Positions 1-10,904 of a stretch of DNA of 64,000 nucleotides are shown here, in pieces (within the stretch, counting starts at the first letter, position 1; each line of letters begins with the position of its first letter). A program made the translations under genes and the position numbers. The stretch spans positions 248,001 to 312,000 of the forward strand of contig JAOTOL010001200.1 of the NCBI GenBank assembly GCA_034440575.1, read 5' to 3'. Source of the stretch: Imbricaverruca yamaguchii (Eukaryota; Arthropoda; Thecostraca; Neoverrucidae). Below the pieces are notes generated by a model, which worked only from the letters and a program-made list of their open reading frames with translations, was not told the DNA's origin and made no database searches.

Positions 1-1611
1 TATCAGGAAAATAAAGCCAAACAAGGCAACAGGACCTGACGAAAGTCATGCTAGGGTATTGCGGGAAGTTGAAAAGGAACTGGCATTTCCACTTAGTGTA
101 ATCTTTTGTAGATCAGTTTCACAAAATGAAATTCCAACACATTGGAAAAGGGCAAATGTAGTTCCTATTTTCAAGAAAGGGTAAAGAGGGAAAGTTGAAA
201 AGTATAGGCCAGTAAGTCTCACATCCCTAGTCTGCAAGGTACTCCAATCAATTATCAAGGATATAATAGTTAGTTATCTGGAAGGTAGCAGATTGATTCA
301 AGATACTCAACATGGGTTTAGAAAAGGACTATCGTGTCTCACAAATCTCTTGGACTTTTTGAACTTCGCCACAGAACAATTTGATCAGGGAAATCAGGTT
401 CATGTAGCATATCTTGACTTTAGTAAGGCCTTTGACAAGGTGTCCCATAAACGGTTAATGATACAGCTTCAGTCCCATGGTAATGCAGGTAGTATCTTAA
501 AATGGATAGAGTTTTGGCTTTCAGATAGGCAGTAAAGAGTGATGCTAAATGGTACAAAGTCATCATGGCAAAATGTTCTTAGCGGAGTCCCCCAGTGGTC
601 AGTACTGTGGCCACTACTGTTCATTATATTTGTAAATAACATTGAAAGAGCCCTAAGCAGTAAAATTTTGAAATTTGCGGATGATTTGAAGGTCTTTAGG
701 GCAATAACAGGTCAAGATGAGCATATCTCGCTGCAAAAAGACTTAGACGAACTTGTGAAGTGGTCCGAAGAATGGCACATGAAATTTAAGTTTGATAAGT
801 GCAAAATCATGCATGTAGGTAAGCAGCATATGAAGGCTCCATACTTGATAGGTGGCTAAGTGCTATCAGTGACTCAACAGGAGAAGGATTTAGGGGTTAT
901 TCTAAACTCAAAACTGGGGGCATCAGAACAGACCAAGGGAAGCCAGGAAGAAGGCACTGAGAATGCTCGGGGCAATAAATAGGAATGTATCATACAGAAG
1001 TGAGGAAGTGATCAGGAAGCTTTACTGTGCATATGGCAGGCCACATTTCGAATAGTGCATCCAAGCTTGGTCTCCTAGCTATGAAAAAGATTGTTGGCTT
1101 TTAGAGAGAGTACAAAAGAGGGCTACACAAATGGTTAATGGCACAAGGAACCTTGCATATGAGGAAAGATTGGAGAAATTCAATATGTTTTCACTTAGAT
1201 ATAGAAGGCTGAGAGGAGATCTCATCGAGGTCTTTAAATTTGTCGATGGTCTGGAGAGGGGATATCTTGGGGAAGTGTTTGAATTGAACAGAAATGATGC
1301 AATTAGAGGTCATAAATTCAAAATTAAATTTAACCACAGCAGAACAAGGTTTAGGTAGACTATCTTCACCAACAGGGTAGTAGAACACTGGAACCAGCTG
1401 CCAGAAAACATTGTCAGTAGCAGCACATTGAACATCTTTAAAAACAGCATAGACAATCGTTATAAGAATAGAGGGCTTGCTTTTCAGTATTACAGGGAGG
1501 GCTGATTGACAGATTTGGTGGGCAACTGGTTCAGTGTACAGAGTGCACCCAAGAAGGGCCCTTGTGGCTCATAGTTGCACTAATATTTTATGTCTTTATG
1601 TCTTTATGTCT
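1..1611 (+). mobile_element. CR1-type LINE, copy A (decayed, cut by window edge)
   Basis: Non-LTR retrotransposon remnant encoding part of a reverse transcriptase that would copy its own RNA at a chromosomal nick. Seen in order: an NKATGPDE block at the left edge, QHGFRKGLSCLTNLLDF and YLDFSKAFDKV (about 310-450), a damaged SGVPQ block in which two glycines have become tryptophan (about 580-615), the catalytic FADD near 677-690, then the C-terminal YEERLEKFNMFSLRYRR region (about 1155-1210). It is not functional: in-frame stops lie at 533-535 (CAA to TAA compared with copy B) and 857-859, and the frame changes before 1131. The 3' end carries 8-bp repeats of TTTATGTC (1588-1611). CR1 elements are known to end in short direct repeats, which supports that clade over an L1 or RTE type. 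The upstream part lies outside the window. Confidence 0.9.
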
Positions 1612-3424
1612 AAATCTGACAATTAGTTTTGCTTGGCGCTGAACACTCAAAACCAGCTCTGGATCTTCCAATACATCTAATTTGTACGGATATGTTGAAC
1701 TGTTCCCAATTCAAAACCATGTATCACCAAATGTTTGGTCTGATTTTTGGGCTTACAATTTTGTTCACGTTCCTCATAGTTGGTAGGCAAGTACCCATGC
1801 CTCAAGACCATAAGTTCATGTGGCCTGGACCCTCTGGTTTGGTATCCTGCTAATGTTAGTTTGTCATTTCCCATATGTACTTTGAAAATATGCCATGAAA
1901 ATGTGAACTTGGATCCCCTGACTTTGTGAGAGATCTCCAGCCCTGCAAGTGCCAAGGAAGTTTGCCAAGGAAGTTTGGCAGGGACATTGGACGGAGCTGT
2001 TGGCAATCTCTAAATATGACCAGCTATGACTAAATTGAATGGTTGACACATATATATTTTGTCGGTGATGTTTCCAATTGCGGTGTTGCATGATATTTTT
2101 TTTTAGTGAGTCTGAATCCCTCAACAACAAAACATTGTATGTTATTATCAACCTGGATCCTAAGTATATAAACCAATGGATTTCTAAGGCTAGCAAATGT
2201 ATAGTTTTTGTTTGGCCCAAAAAATTGATTCGGTTGTCCTTTAATTCTTCTCTGTGGTGTGCTATGCTTCTGTAGAATGGACAAATGAAGCCATGACCAT
2301 TTTAGGCAACATTGATGATAATTCATGCAAGATTTTGTATTGTGCATTAAGGTATACACAAGACATGTTTTGCACATGTTACTTTCAGAAAGCAAATAAA
2401 TGGGTGAGGCTTGGCTATGTCACGTGCATTTCATATGGAAGGTTTGGTTTTTCGATTAAAAAGTGATCCGTTGGATTGGGTTTATATGTTGTCAATTATG
2501 GGAAAGAAATGAAATACTATTCTCCAATGTTTTTGTGGGAAATCATGTTCCTTCTTTATTAATGTTGGGCTAGGTTAGGAAATGGCATGTTTCTTACATT
2601 TTATTTTGACGCCTTATTTTATGCCATGTTACCTAACACAAAGCCACTTTCTGTGTTATTTTTCTTGCCAGCTGAAAAGTAAGCATTTGGAGGGGAAATT
2701 AGTGGTTACACTAGCTTCATCACTTTTATAAAGAGTATATGTGAGAAATCGAAGAGTCCCAAAAATACCTTAAAGCACAATTGTATGGATATTTCTCTGT
2801 GTGAAAAAGTATTCCTTCAAAAACTTAGTTTATGTACAGCTATTATCTTGTTTCAGGTCTGCTTCATGCTCACCAAAGTACATACAATGGAGTAACTTGA
2901 CATTACTATGAACATGGTGGCTTTTAAAAATAATTGAGTTCGCTACTTTCACTTCATGCAAAAATATATGAAAGATAGGTGGCATTAAAAGAAATTAATA
3001 AATATACATCATAAATATGAACTACTTCATTTAAGTAAATTTAGAGGAAGTACAACGAAGGCAAACAAACCACCACTGTTTCCTGATATTTCTGAGAGAG
3101 TCAAGGTATGTCAAGGGACATCCACTTTTTTTTTCTGTGAGTTCAGTCAAGGATTTATCAGTGCCTCTTGTTTCTGAGAGGGGCTCTTGCTCCCCTCAGT
3201 CTCTTCCTTGGCTGTGCTGTTCTGTTGTTCAGTGCGCTTCATATGCATTTAGTTATCTTCAATTAGTGACTGGGTGTTATGGTATAACTTAGGGAGTTAT
3301 GCTTCACCAATCATGTCAGCTGCTGGCTGACAGCTACTGGTACCAAATAAAGTTCCAATTCCACCTGTATCCATTTGTTCGCCGTGCACCATGCATTTGG
3401 TGGCCTTCATAGTACAGCCTTGAA
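1612..3424. other. AT-rich intergenic stretch, no gene recognised
   Basis: No coding signal I can support. It is AT-rich with short ORFs only. The part around 2560-2705 is an inverted copy of a dispersed repeat also found near 51.0, 53.6 and 54.1 kb, sharing the core AAATGCTTACTTTTC read on the minus strand. A possible polyadenylation motif AATAAAG lies near 3345, but no gene leads into it. Confidence 0.6.
2560..2705 (-). repeat. Dispersed repeat R1, inverted copy
   Basis: On the minus strand it reads AAATGCTTACTTTTC, then a gap, then AAAGTGGCTTTG and a TAACATGGCATAA-like block, the same order as the plus-strand copies near 50.94, 53.61 and 54.14 kb. It also contains short TTAGG-like words. 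The class is unknown; no coding content or clear termini are visible. Confidence 0.6.
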
Positions 3425-5091
3425 ATTAAGAGTAAAAGTTCTTTAGTTTCTACAAGTTGAGTAAAGTTTCTAGCACAATTAGTCCACTGGAAGTAAATGG
3501 GACTACATTGGGTGAGGATAGTGTGATGGTTGAGGAGCTGAGCAAGCAGTTTAAATCAGTGTTTACATTGGAAGATGTGACCAATCTGCCGACCGTACAC
3601 CATAGTTCAGTGACATGTGATCTGCTAAATGATGTTGATTTCATTGATAGTGATGTTGTTTACACTCATATCAGGAAAATAAAGCCAAACAAGGCAACAG
3701 GACCTGACGAAAGTCATGCTAGGGTATTGCGGGAAGTTGAAAAGGAACTGGCATTCCCACTTAGTGTAATCTTTTGTAGATTAGTTTCACAAAATGAAAT
3801 TCCAACAGATTGGAAAAGGCAAATGTAGTTCCTATTTTCAAAAAAGGAGAAAGAGGGAAAGTTGAGAACTATAGGCCAGTAAGTCTCACATCCCTAGCGT
3901 GCAGGGTACTCGAATCAATTATCATGGATATGATAGTTAGTTATCTGGAAGGAAACAATTTGATGCAAAATACTCAACATGGGTTTAGAAACGCACGATC
4001 GTGTCTCACAAATCTCTTGGACTTTTTTAACTTCGCCACAGAACAATTTGATCCGGGAAATCAGGTTGATGTAGCATATCTTGACTTTAGTAAGGCCTTT
4101 GACAAGGTACCCCATAAACGGTTAATGATACATCTTCAGGCCCATGGTTTTGCAGGTAGCATCTTAAAATGGATAGAGTTGTGGCTTTCAGATAGACAAC
4201 AAAGAGTGATGCTAAATGGTACAAAGTCATGATGGCAAAATGTTCTTAGTGGAGTCCCCCAGGGGTCAATACTGGGGCCACTACTGTTCATAATATGAAC
4301 AGTAGTGCATAAGAAGGCTCCATACTTGATGGGTGGCCAAGTGCTATCAGTGACTTAACAGGACGAGGATTTAGGTGTTATTCTAAACACAAAATTGGGG
4401 GCATCAGAACAGACCAAGGAAGCCAGGAAGAAGGCACTGAGAGTAGTTTGGGCAATCAATAGGAATGTATCATACAGAAGTGAGGAAGTCATCAGGAAGC
4501 TTTACTGTGCATATGTCAGGCCACATTTGGAATACTGCATCGAAGCTTGGTCTCCTAGCTATGAAAAAGATTGTTGGCTTTTAGAGAGAGAGAGTGCAAA
4601 AGAGGGCTACAAAATGGGTAATGGTATAAGCAATCTGGCATATGAAGAAAGATTGAAGAAATTTAATATGTTTTCACTTAGATATAGAAGGCTGAGAGGA
4701 GATCTCATCGAGGTCTTTAAATTTGTCCCTGGTATGGAGGGGGATATCTTGGGGAAATGTTTGAATTTAATAGATATGATGTAATTAGAGGTCATAAATT
4801 CAAAATTAAAGTTAACCACAGCAGTACAAGGTTAAGACAGACTTTGGTCACCAACAGGGTAGTAGAACACTGAAACCAGCTGTCAGAAACCATTGTCAGC
4901 AGCAGCACATTAAACATCTTTAAAAACAGCATAGACAATCATTATAAGAATAGAGGGCTTGCTTTTCAGTATTACAGGGAGGGCTGATTGACAGATTTGG
5001 TAGGCAACTGGTCGAATGTACAGAGTCCAGCCAAGTAGGGCCCTTGTTGCTCATAGTTGCGCTAATCTTTTATGTCTTTATGTCTTTATGA
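3425..5091 (+). mobile_element. CR1-type LINE, copy B (5' truncated, internally deleted)
   Basis: Second copy of the same LINE, starting further upstream than copy A. It shows an SSTISPLEVNG linker and an EELSKQFKSVFTLED block (about 3440-3580) before the reverse-transcriptase blocks NKATGPDE (about 3690), VVPIFKKG, ENYRPVSLTS, QHGFR and YLDFSKAFDKVPH (about 3810-4110). Lesions relative to copy A: one G lost near 3817 shifts the frame, TCA has become TGA at 4230-4232, and about 200 bp including FADD are missing at 4293-4310. That junction carries a perfect palindrome. The C-terminal part resumes with GASEQTKEARKKALRV (about 4400). The 3' end has TTTATGTC repeats (about 5068-5090). Inactive. 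The flanks differ from those of copy A, so it looks like an independent insertion. Confidence 0.9.
4279..4307. repeat. Perfect 14-bp inverted repeat at LINE deletion junction
   Basis: The arms CACTACTGTTCATA (4279-4292) and TATGAACAGTAGTG (4294-4307) are exact reverse complements around a single A. The left arm is normal LINE sequence. The right arm replaces the expected downstream LINE sequence, which resumes at about 4311. This looks like fold-back copying during repair of a deletion. Confidence 0.85.
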
Positions 5092-5869
5092 CACAAACCG
5101 GATGGGGGTGGGGGTGGGGTGGGGGGCGGAGGTGGATCCCACCCGCCACTTACATCTCGGGAACTATTGAAAATAGAAACACAACGTCCGGAGGAGAGAT
5201 TAAGGCTGTAGCGAACTCTTGACAGTATTAATTTGGTTCACTAGGACAGTGCCTAAGTGGCCAAATGAATCAAATAAGACGAATGTTGATTATTTCGTAG
5301 TTGTTAGGGTTCCTGGGCCACCTATACGATCACAAAATGGCAATGCTCTATTTCGTATGCCGAAATATGTATTCTTCACCTGAAATGGGAAATGACAGCT
5401 TAAAACAAATTGCTATGCACGTTAGTATGCGATAACAAAAACCATCACTATGTGTCGGAAGATTAGCAATTCCTCGCGACCCAGGCTTGCCCTGAGTCGC
5501 GAGCTTGTGATATCACTGGACCATCAAGAGAATTAAGGGCAGATTGTTCTGCAAAGTATGATTTGCTGTGTGCAGTTCACCAGCCAATATTTTCTAAATC
5601 CGTCGATAAATACTTCGAATTCAATAATTACTATTGAGACATTGAGTTCAGACCACTAAGTTTCTATGGGACGCAAGAACTGAACCAACATTTGGCATTT
5701 GGCCGGGGTCGGCTGGCGACTGCCAGCTGGTCGGCTGGCGATTGCCAGCTGGTCGGCTGGCGACCCATGGTCCAGCAGCGCCGTCGAAGCCAACGCAACG
5801 AAAAACACGTATTCACGATCGTTACACTGCGCGCAGTAGATCGAACGACATCGTAAACCGCCGACGGTC
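5092..5869. other. Intergenic, no gene recognised
   Basis: Holds a short G-rich run (about 5101-5134, repeats of GGGGGTG) directly after the LINE tail, then unremarkable sequence. From about 5700 the plus strand has repeated GGTCGGCTGGCGA-like words (5706-5765) leading up to the GC-rich array. Confidence 0.5.
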
Positions 5870-6785
5870 GGCTGCGGGGGGCTGCGTCCGGCTGCGTCCG
5901 GCTGCGGGCGGCTGCGGGGGGCTGCGTCCGGCTGCGGGCGGCTGCGGGGGGCTGCGTCCGGCTGCGGGGGCTGCGGGGGCTGCGGGCGGCTGCGGGCTGC
6001 GGGGGCTGCGTCCGGCTGCGGGGGCTGCGTCCGACTGGGGCGGCTGCGGGGGCTGCGTCCGGCTGCGGGGGGCTGCGGGGGCTGCGGGGGGCTGCGGGCG
6101 GCTGCGTCAGGCTGCGGGGGGCTGCGTCCGGCTGCGGGGGGCTGCGTCCGGCTGCGGGGGGCTGCGGGGGGCTGCGTCCGGCTGCGGGGGGCTGCGGGCG
6201 GCTGCGGGCGGCTGCGTCCGGCTGCGGGCGGCTGCGGGGGGCTGCGTCCGGCTGCGTCCGGCTGCGTCCGGCTGCGGGCGGCTGCGGGGGGGGGTGGGGC
6301 TGCGGGGGCTGCGTCCGGCTGCGGGCGGCTGCGGGGGCTGCGTCCGGCTGCGGGGGCTGCGGGGGGCTGCGGGGGCTGCGGGCGGCTGCGTCAGGCTGCG
6401 GGGGGCTGCGTCCGGCTGCGGGGGCTGCGTCCGGCTGCGGGGGGCTGCGGGGGCTGCGTCCGGCTGCGGGCTGCGGGCGGCTGCGGGCGGCTGCGGGCGG
6501 CTGCGTCCGGCTGCGGGCGGCTGCGGGGGGCTGCGTCCGGCTGCGTCCGGCTGCGTCCGGCTGCGGGCGGCTGCGGGGGCTGCGTCCGGCTGCGGGGGCT
6601 GCGGGCGGCTGCGGGCGGCTGCGGGCGGCTGCGTCCGGCTGCGGGCGGCTGTGGGCGGCTGCGTCCGGCTGCGGGGGGCTGCGGGCGGCTGCGGGCGGCT
6701 GCGTCCGGCTGCGGGCGGCTGCGGGCGGCTGTGGGCGGCTGCGTCCGGCTGCGGGGGGCTGCGGGCGGCTGCGAGCGGCTGGGCT
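5870..6785. repeat. GC-rich 10-bp minisatellite
   Basis: About 90 copies of a 10-bp unit GGCTGCGNNN, where the last three bases are mainly TCC, GGC or GGG. Some units are shortened by one to three bases, which shifts the phase. Stops are rare in several frames on both strands, so long Ala/Arg/Pro/Gly-rich ORFs appear. I regard these as by-products of the repeat. Confidence 0.95.
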
Positions 6786-8689
6786 GGAGTTGTACGCCTC
6801 CACAACACCTTGCCGCATCTACGAAGCCCTTGTGGCGGTCGGCAGGCGGAAGGTCGGTCGACTTTGGCACCCAGCAGGTCCTATGTTTGCTGACGGAGTT
6901 GGAACGCAAACTGCGTGCGATTCGCTGCTAAATTTGTAAGTCACATCATTTCATTATAATATGCCTACCGGTTTGTGAGATATCTTCGAAAGAGGGCGAA
7001 TAGGCAGATGCCCCATTCCACACCCCTCCGGATGTTGGGGTCTAAGGGCAGGAGCAAGACAATTCATTCATCAGCATATCAGCATTAACATCAAGCGTTA
7101 TCAGAATTTATCAAGATGTCATTCGCAGCTGTGGCATGAACAACAGCGTGGAACACGGCTGCTGACAGCATCATCAGTGTGGCTTCCACACCAGCTTTCT
7201 TCCAGCCCAACACCCAGTAACGTACACTGGGTGTGGGAATTCCACGTAATAGACCAAGTATTTTGTTTAGAGTGGAAATATATGGGAAACAAACCATTGG
7301 CTCAGCAGGCAAAATAGGCAGGCTTGAGCATTACGACGAGATGTCACTGGTTGACCCAGCCGTTTTGCTGGAGTCCAAACGTCAAAGGCACTGGAGTTTT
7401 CTAACTGGGTGAAGCGCCTGCAGCTGACAAAAATCGCGACGGGAGTGCAGCCGGACCGTCCCAATGTTGCGCGTCAGTCTCCCAGTTGGGATCCCCGCTC
7501 ACTAATCATACCCACAGTTCGCGGATCGTGGAGGGGGAGTACATACCTTAGTATCCGTGAATGATGCGTGCTCCGCTACAGTGAGGAGGATGCTAGGGAA
7601 CACGTCCCCTCAGCAGGTTTGTAACATGTACTCCATTAACCTGCACCATGCCATTCACTAGAGTGTCCACAGTCTAGCGTCCACTTGCATGGGAAGAATG
7701 GACCGAAGAAGCCGACATCCCTATCTCCTAACTTTGCCCCAACTTTAGGTCCTGATGGTGCATCTGAGAGTGATGAGTTAGACCGAACGTTTTTAAAGAA
7801 ATATCGTCAAATGAAATTGAATGTCTCTCCGAGCCCAACAATTCAGTCGAGCATCAGACGGTAGGGTGGTTTGCTGGTGCTTGCTTTCTTGCGCCGCATT
7901 GGCTCCTTTGATCACATGGCGTCGCCAATCTCCCACGCTAGTTGGTCGCGGGCGAAAAAATGTTTCGGCACTTGAGACTCAAACCGTTTCGGTTAAGAAA
8001 TGTGCATTCTACCCCCAGACCTGTACACCGAGGACGCATGGTGAGCGTCAGCTATAATTGGAGATTTATGGTGAACTGCCCGCTCGTGGGAATGCAACAG
8101 AAAAACGCATTCTTTGAATGAGGACTGAAAATATTTAAGTAGCCACACCGTAAGATACACGTAAGATAACTGCCTGTGAGTGAGAAAATTAGAACTTGAA
8201 AAACTGCAATGGATAGCCAATGGTGGTGAAAGTTGCCTGTGAGTGGAAATCCCGCAGCGAACCCCTTCGTCTGAACAAAGTTTATCAGTACTTCATGGGC
8301 AATGCTTTAAAAAATGTGTGAACTTGAAATAATCACAGAACAAAATAAAACACCACACCCAAGCTCGAAGTGAAGAAATTACAACGAGAAATGCTGTGGC
8401 GAAGCAAAACGTTATTGCGGCTTCAAAGACGGGTGAACTCGGACCGCCTGTTCAGGCGAACATTTCTACCATGTGAATGGACGGCATTAGACCCGATCCT
8501 GTTTCGCCATAAGCTCGTAGTGGCAGGTACATTGACGTTTTAATACCACACCGAACTCTCACAGTCATCAGTACAAATAGTCCTCTGCAACCACAGTGCG
8601 TGGAGTATCACAATCGGAAACATAATTGCAAGCAAAACGATCTGCGGAATAAGAAGATGGCCCCCATAAGTTAAAATGTCAAACTTTAG
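6786..8689. other. Intergenic, no gene recognised
   Basis: About 1.9 kb of mixed composition. Short ORFs on both strands show no family motif I recognise, and I see no tRNA or rRNA signature. Confidence 0.5.
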
Positions 8690-9345
8690 GGCTCGGTTAT
8701 AACACCACAATTCAGCGAAGAGAACCGGAAACGTTGTATTTACAGCTCGGTGTATACGACCACAATTCAACCGACAGCATCGATAACATTGCATTTAAGG
8801 CTCTGTGCATATCATTACAATTCAGCTGCGAGCGCTGGGAGCAATGTATTTAAAGCTGGGTGTGTGCCACCACAATTCAGCTGAGAGCGCCGGGCATTGC
8901 ATTTACATTTATTTGTTCACCACCAAAATTCAGCTGAGAGCATCGGGGACATTGCATCTAAAGCTCGGTGTATACCACCACAATTTAACTGACAGCATCA
9001 AGAACATTGCACTTAAAGCTCAGTGCATACCACCATTATTCACCTGGGAGCGCCAGGGATATTCTATTTCAAGCTCGGTGTACGCCACTACAATTCAGCT
9101 GAGAGAGGCGGCAGCATTGCACTTAAGCTCGGTGTATACCACTACAATCCAGCTGAGAGCGCTTGGGATATGTAATTTATAATTCAGTTTGTACCACCAC
9201 AATTCAGCTGAGAGCGCCAGGAACATTGCACTTACAGCTCTTTGTTTACCAGCACAATTCCTCTAAGAGCACCAGGAACATTGCATATAAAGCTCGGTGT
9301 ATACCATCACAATTCAGCTGAGAGTGCTAGGAGCAGTATATTTAA
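8690..9345. repeat. ~55-bp tandem repeat array
   Basis: About twelve diverged units of 53-56 bp, each built around CACAATTCAGCTGAGAGCGC, then an ACATTGCATTTAAAGCTC-like block and TGTATACCACC. Unit starts fall near 8709, 8762, 8815, 8871, 8925, 8980, 9034, 9089, 9143, 9198, 9254 and 9308. A single unit recurs at 15238-15285, beyond the LTR retrotransposon. Confidence 0.9.
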
Positions 9346-9671
9346 CATGCGCCCTGGAGGAGGGGGCGGGGCGAAATCCGCCCACCCCTCCGGTTTTTCG
9401 TAGATAACTCCAGATATCACCGGCCGATATACGCCATTGTTTGTATACCTGCTTAGATATGACCGGCACGTTGGTTAATGTAAGACAAACGAAAATCGAC
9501 CAAACATTTTTCGAATTAGGGGTCGTTAAAGTAAAAAACAATTCTCAGTGCCAGACCACAAATATCGGCGCTGATGCGCTTCCCGTATATTGGCAAAAAG
9601 GAAGTGTTCTTGGCAACACTAGGAACTTGTTTGATGTATACTGTTATGCTACATTGTTTCAAAGTCATGTA

Positions 9672-9702
9672 AGGTCACCGAGGTCAAGTCAGGTCAAGTT
9701 CA
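9672..9702 (+). promoter_or_regulatory. Cluster of AGGTCA half-sites, first copy
   Basis: AGGTCA at 9672, 9681 and 9691, then AGTTCA at 9697. The first pair is spaced by 3 bases (DR3) and the second by 4 (DR4). AGGTCA is the known half-site of many nuclear receptors; binding here is inference only. No gene starts nearby. Confidence 0.35.
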
Positions 9703-10040
9703 TGACAGGTTAACATACGCTCTAGAGAGGTGGAGGGCGAAATCCGCCCACCCCTCTAATTTTTCGTGCATAACTCCATATTGTACCAGTCGATACACGC
9801 CATTTTGTCTGTACCTATTTAGAAATGACCGGCGCATTGTTTAAAGCAAGAAACATGCAAATCGGCCGAAAATGTTTCAAGTTGCCGGACGTTAGATTAA
9901 AAAAAAGCACTTCACAGCGCCAAACCACAAAAATCGGCGCTGATGCGCTTCCCGTATATTGGCAAAAGGGAAGTGTTCTTGACAACACTAACGACTTGTT
10001 TGATGCATATTGTTGTGCTATGTAATTTAAAAGTAATGTT

Positions 10041-10071
10041 AGGTCACCGAGGTCAAGTCAGGTCAAGTTCA
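10041..10071 (+). promoter_or_regulatory. Cluster of AGGTCA half-sites, second copy
   Basis: Same order and spacing as in the first repeat unit: AGGTCA at 10041, 10050 and 10060, and AGTTCA at 10066. The 31-base block is identical in both units although the surrounding unit has diverged. Confidence 0.35.
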
Positions 10072-10085
10072 TCACCGGCTAATGA

Positions 10086-10570
10086 AACTAAACCTGGTCA
10101 ACTAGAATATTGTCATAAATGCAAGTGACTAATCATGCGATTGATGGCACTTTGCATGTTACTCCCTGCACATCCGGAAATCTACTGTTTGCCATTGTGT
10201 GCCTAAGCGTTTCCATACTTTATTAATTTATTTCACTCCTTTCTTTGCGAAGCCGATTGGGCCGAGCCGCCCAATGGAGCGCTCGGTTGGGCAACCAGGT
10301 TCCGGTACCGAGCAGGTAATGACCTGATAAAGTGCTCCTATATAGGTAACCTGAGGTCAAATGGCTGATCTTGCATCTGTATTACATCATTAGTAATGTC
10401 AAAAACATCATTAACGCCAATTTTGGAGCATTTAAACACCATCATAGCGATCCATAACAATGACAAGCCAATCCACGCAAAACCAGCCAATTTTGTTATT
10501 TTGACTTCAGTTGACCTTGAATATATTGACCTAAGATCATGCAATTTACACACAACAGAGTTCACTATAG
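10086..10570. other. Intergenic stretch before the LTR element
   Basis: No gene seen. Contains further hormone-receptor-like words (TTGACCTTGA near 10508, TGAGGTCAAA near 10351), which could be chance. Confidence 0.5.
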
Positions 10571-10575
10571 TGTTC

Positions 10576-10875
10576 TGTAGTGAGCTGGTGCTGGAGCTGG
10601 CCCTGCGCCACGCAGGGCCGCCGGCGCCGGTGGCGCCGGTGTCACGTGGCACTCGGCGCGTCACGTGGTCACGTGGTCACTGTCACGTGGTCACGGCCGT
10701 CAGCGGTTTCTGCAGCGCGGTCTGTGGTTGGGGCGGCTAGGTCGGCGGCGCGCGGGGGTGACTGCCCGCAGTTGGTCGGGGGGACGCGTGGCCGGTGCTC
10801 GTGGCTGGGTCGCCGGACACTGCCAATACACGTCCTTCCCCGTGCTCGGCACTTACTTTCTAATCGGCAACTACA
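10576..10875 (+). repeat. 5' LTR
   Basis: 300 bp, TGTAGT at the start and ACTACA at the end. It contains a hairpin (GGCCCTGC and GCAGGGCC arms, about 10598-10618) and four CACGTG E-boxes at 10643, 10662, 10670 and 10684. The E-box repeats are a plausible promoter element for a GC-rich, TATA-less LTR; this is inference. Confidence 0.95.
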
Positions 10876-10904
10876 AGCTATTTCGGCCATACATTGCGAA
10901 TACG

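Larger units (their letters stand above)
9345..10085. repeat. Direct duplication of a ~370-bp unit
   Basis: Two head-to-tail units (about 9345-9717 and 9718-10085), clearly alike along their length. Each begins with a GC-rich GCGAAATCCGCCCACCCCTC block, runs through GGCGCTGATGCGCTTCCCGT and ends with AGGTCACCGAGGTCAAGTCA. The units also share a small weak ORF with start MTG(T/A)L. I see no protein family match and treat it as a non-coding repeat, possibly part of an unidentified element. Confidence 0.85.

Noticed and set aside
5664..6909. Long open frames (up to 384 codons) on both strands rich in Arg, Pro, Ala or Gly
   Set aside because: They coincide with the 10-bp GC-rich minisatellite, occur in several frames at once and contain no domain.
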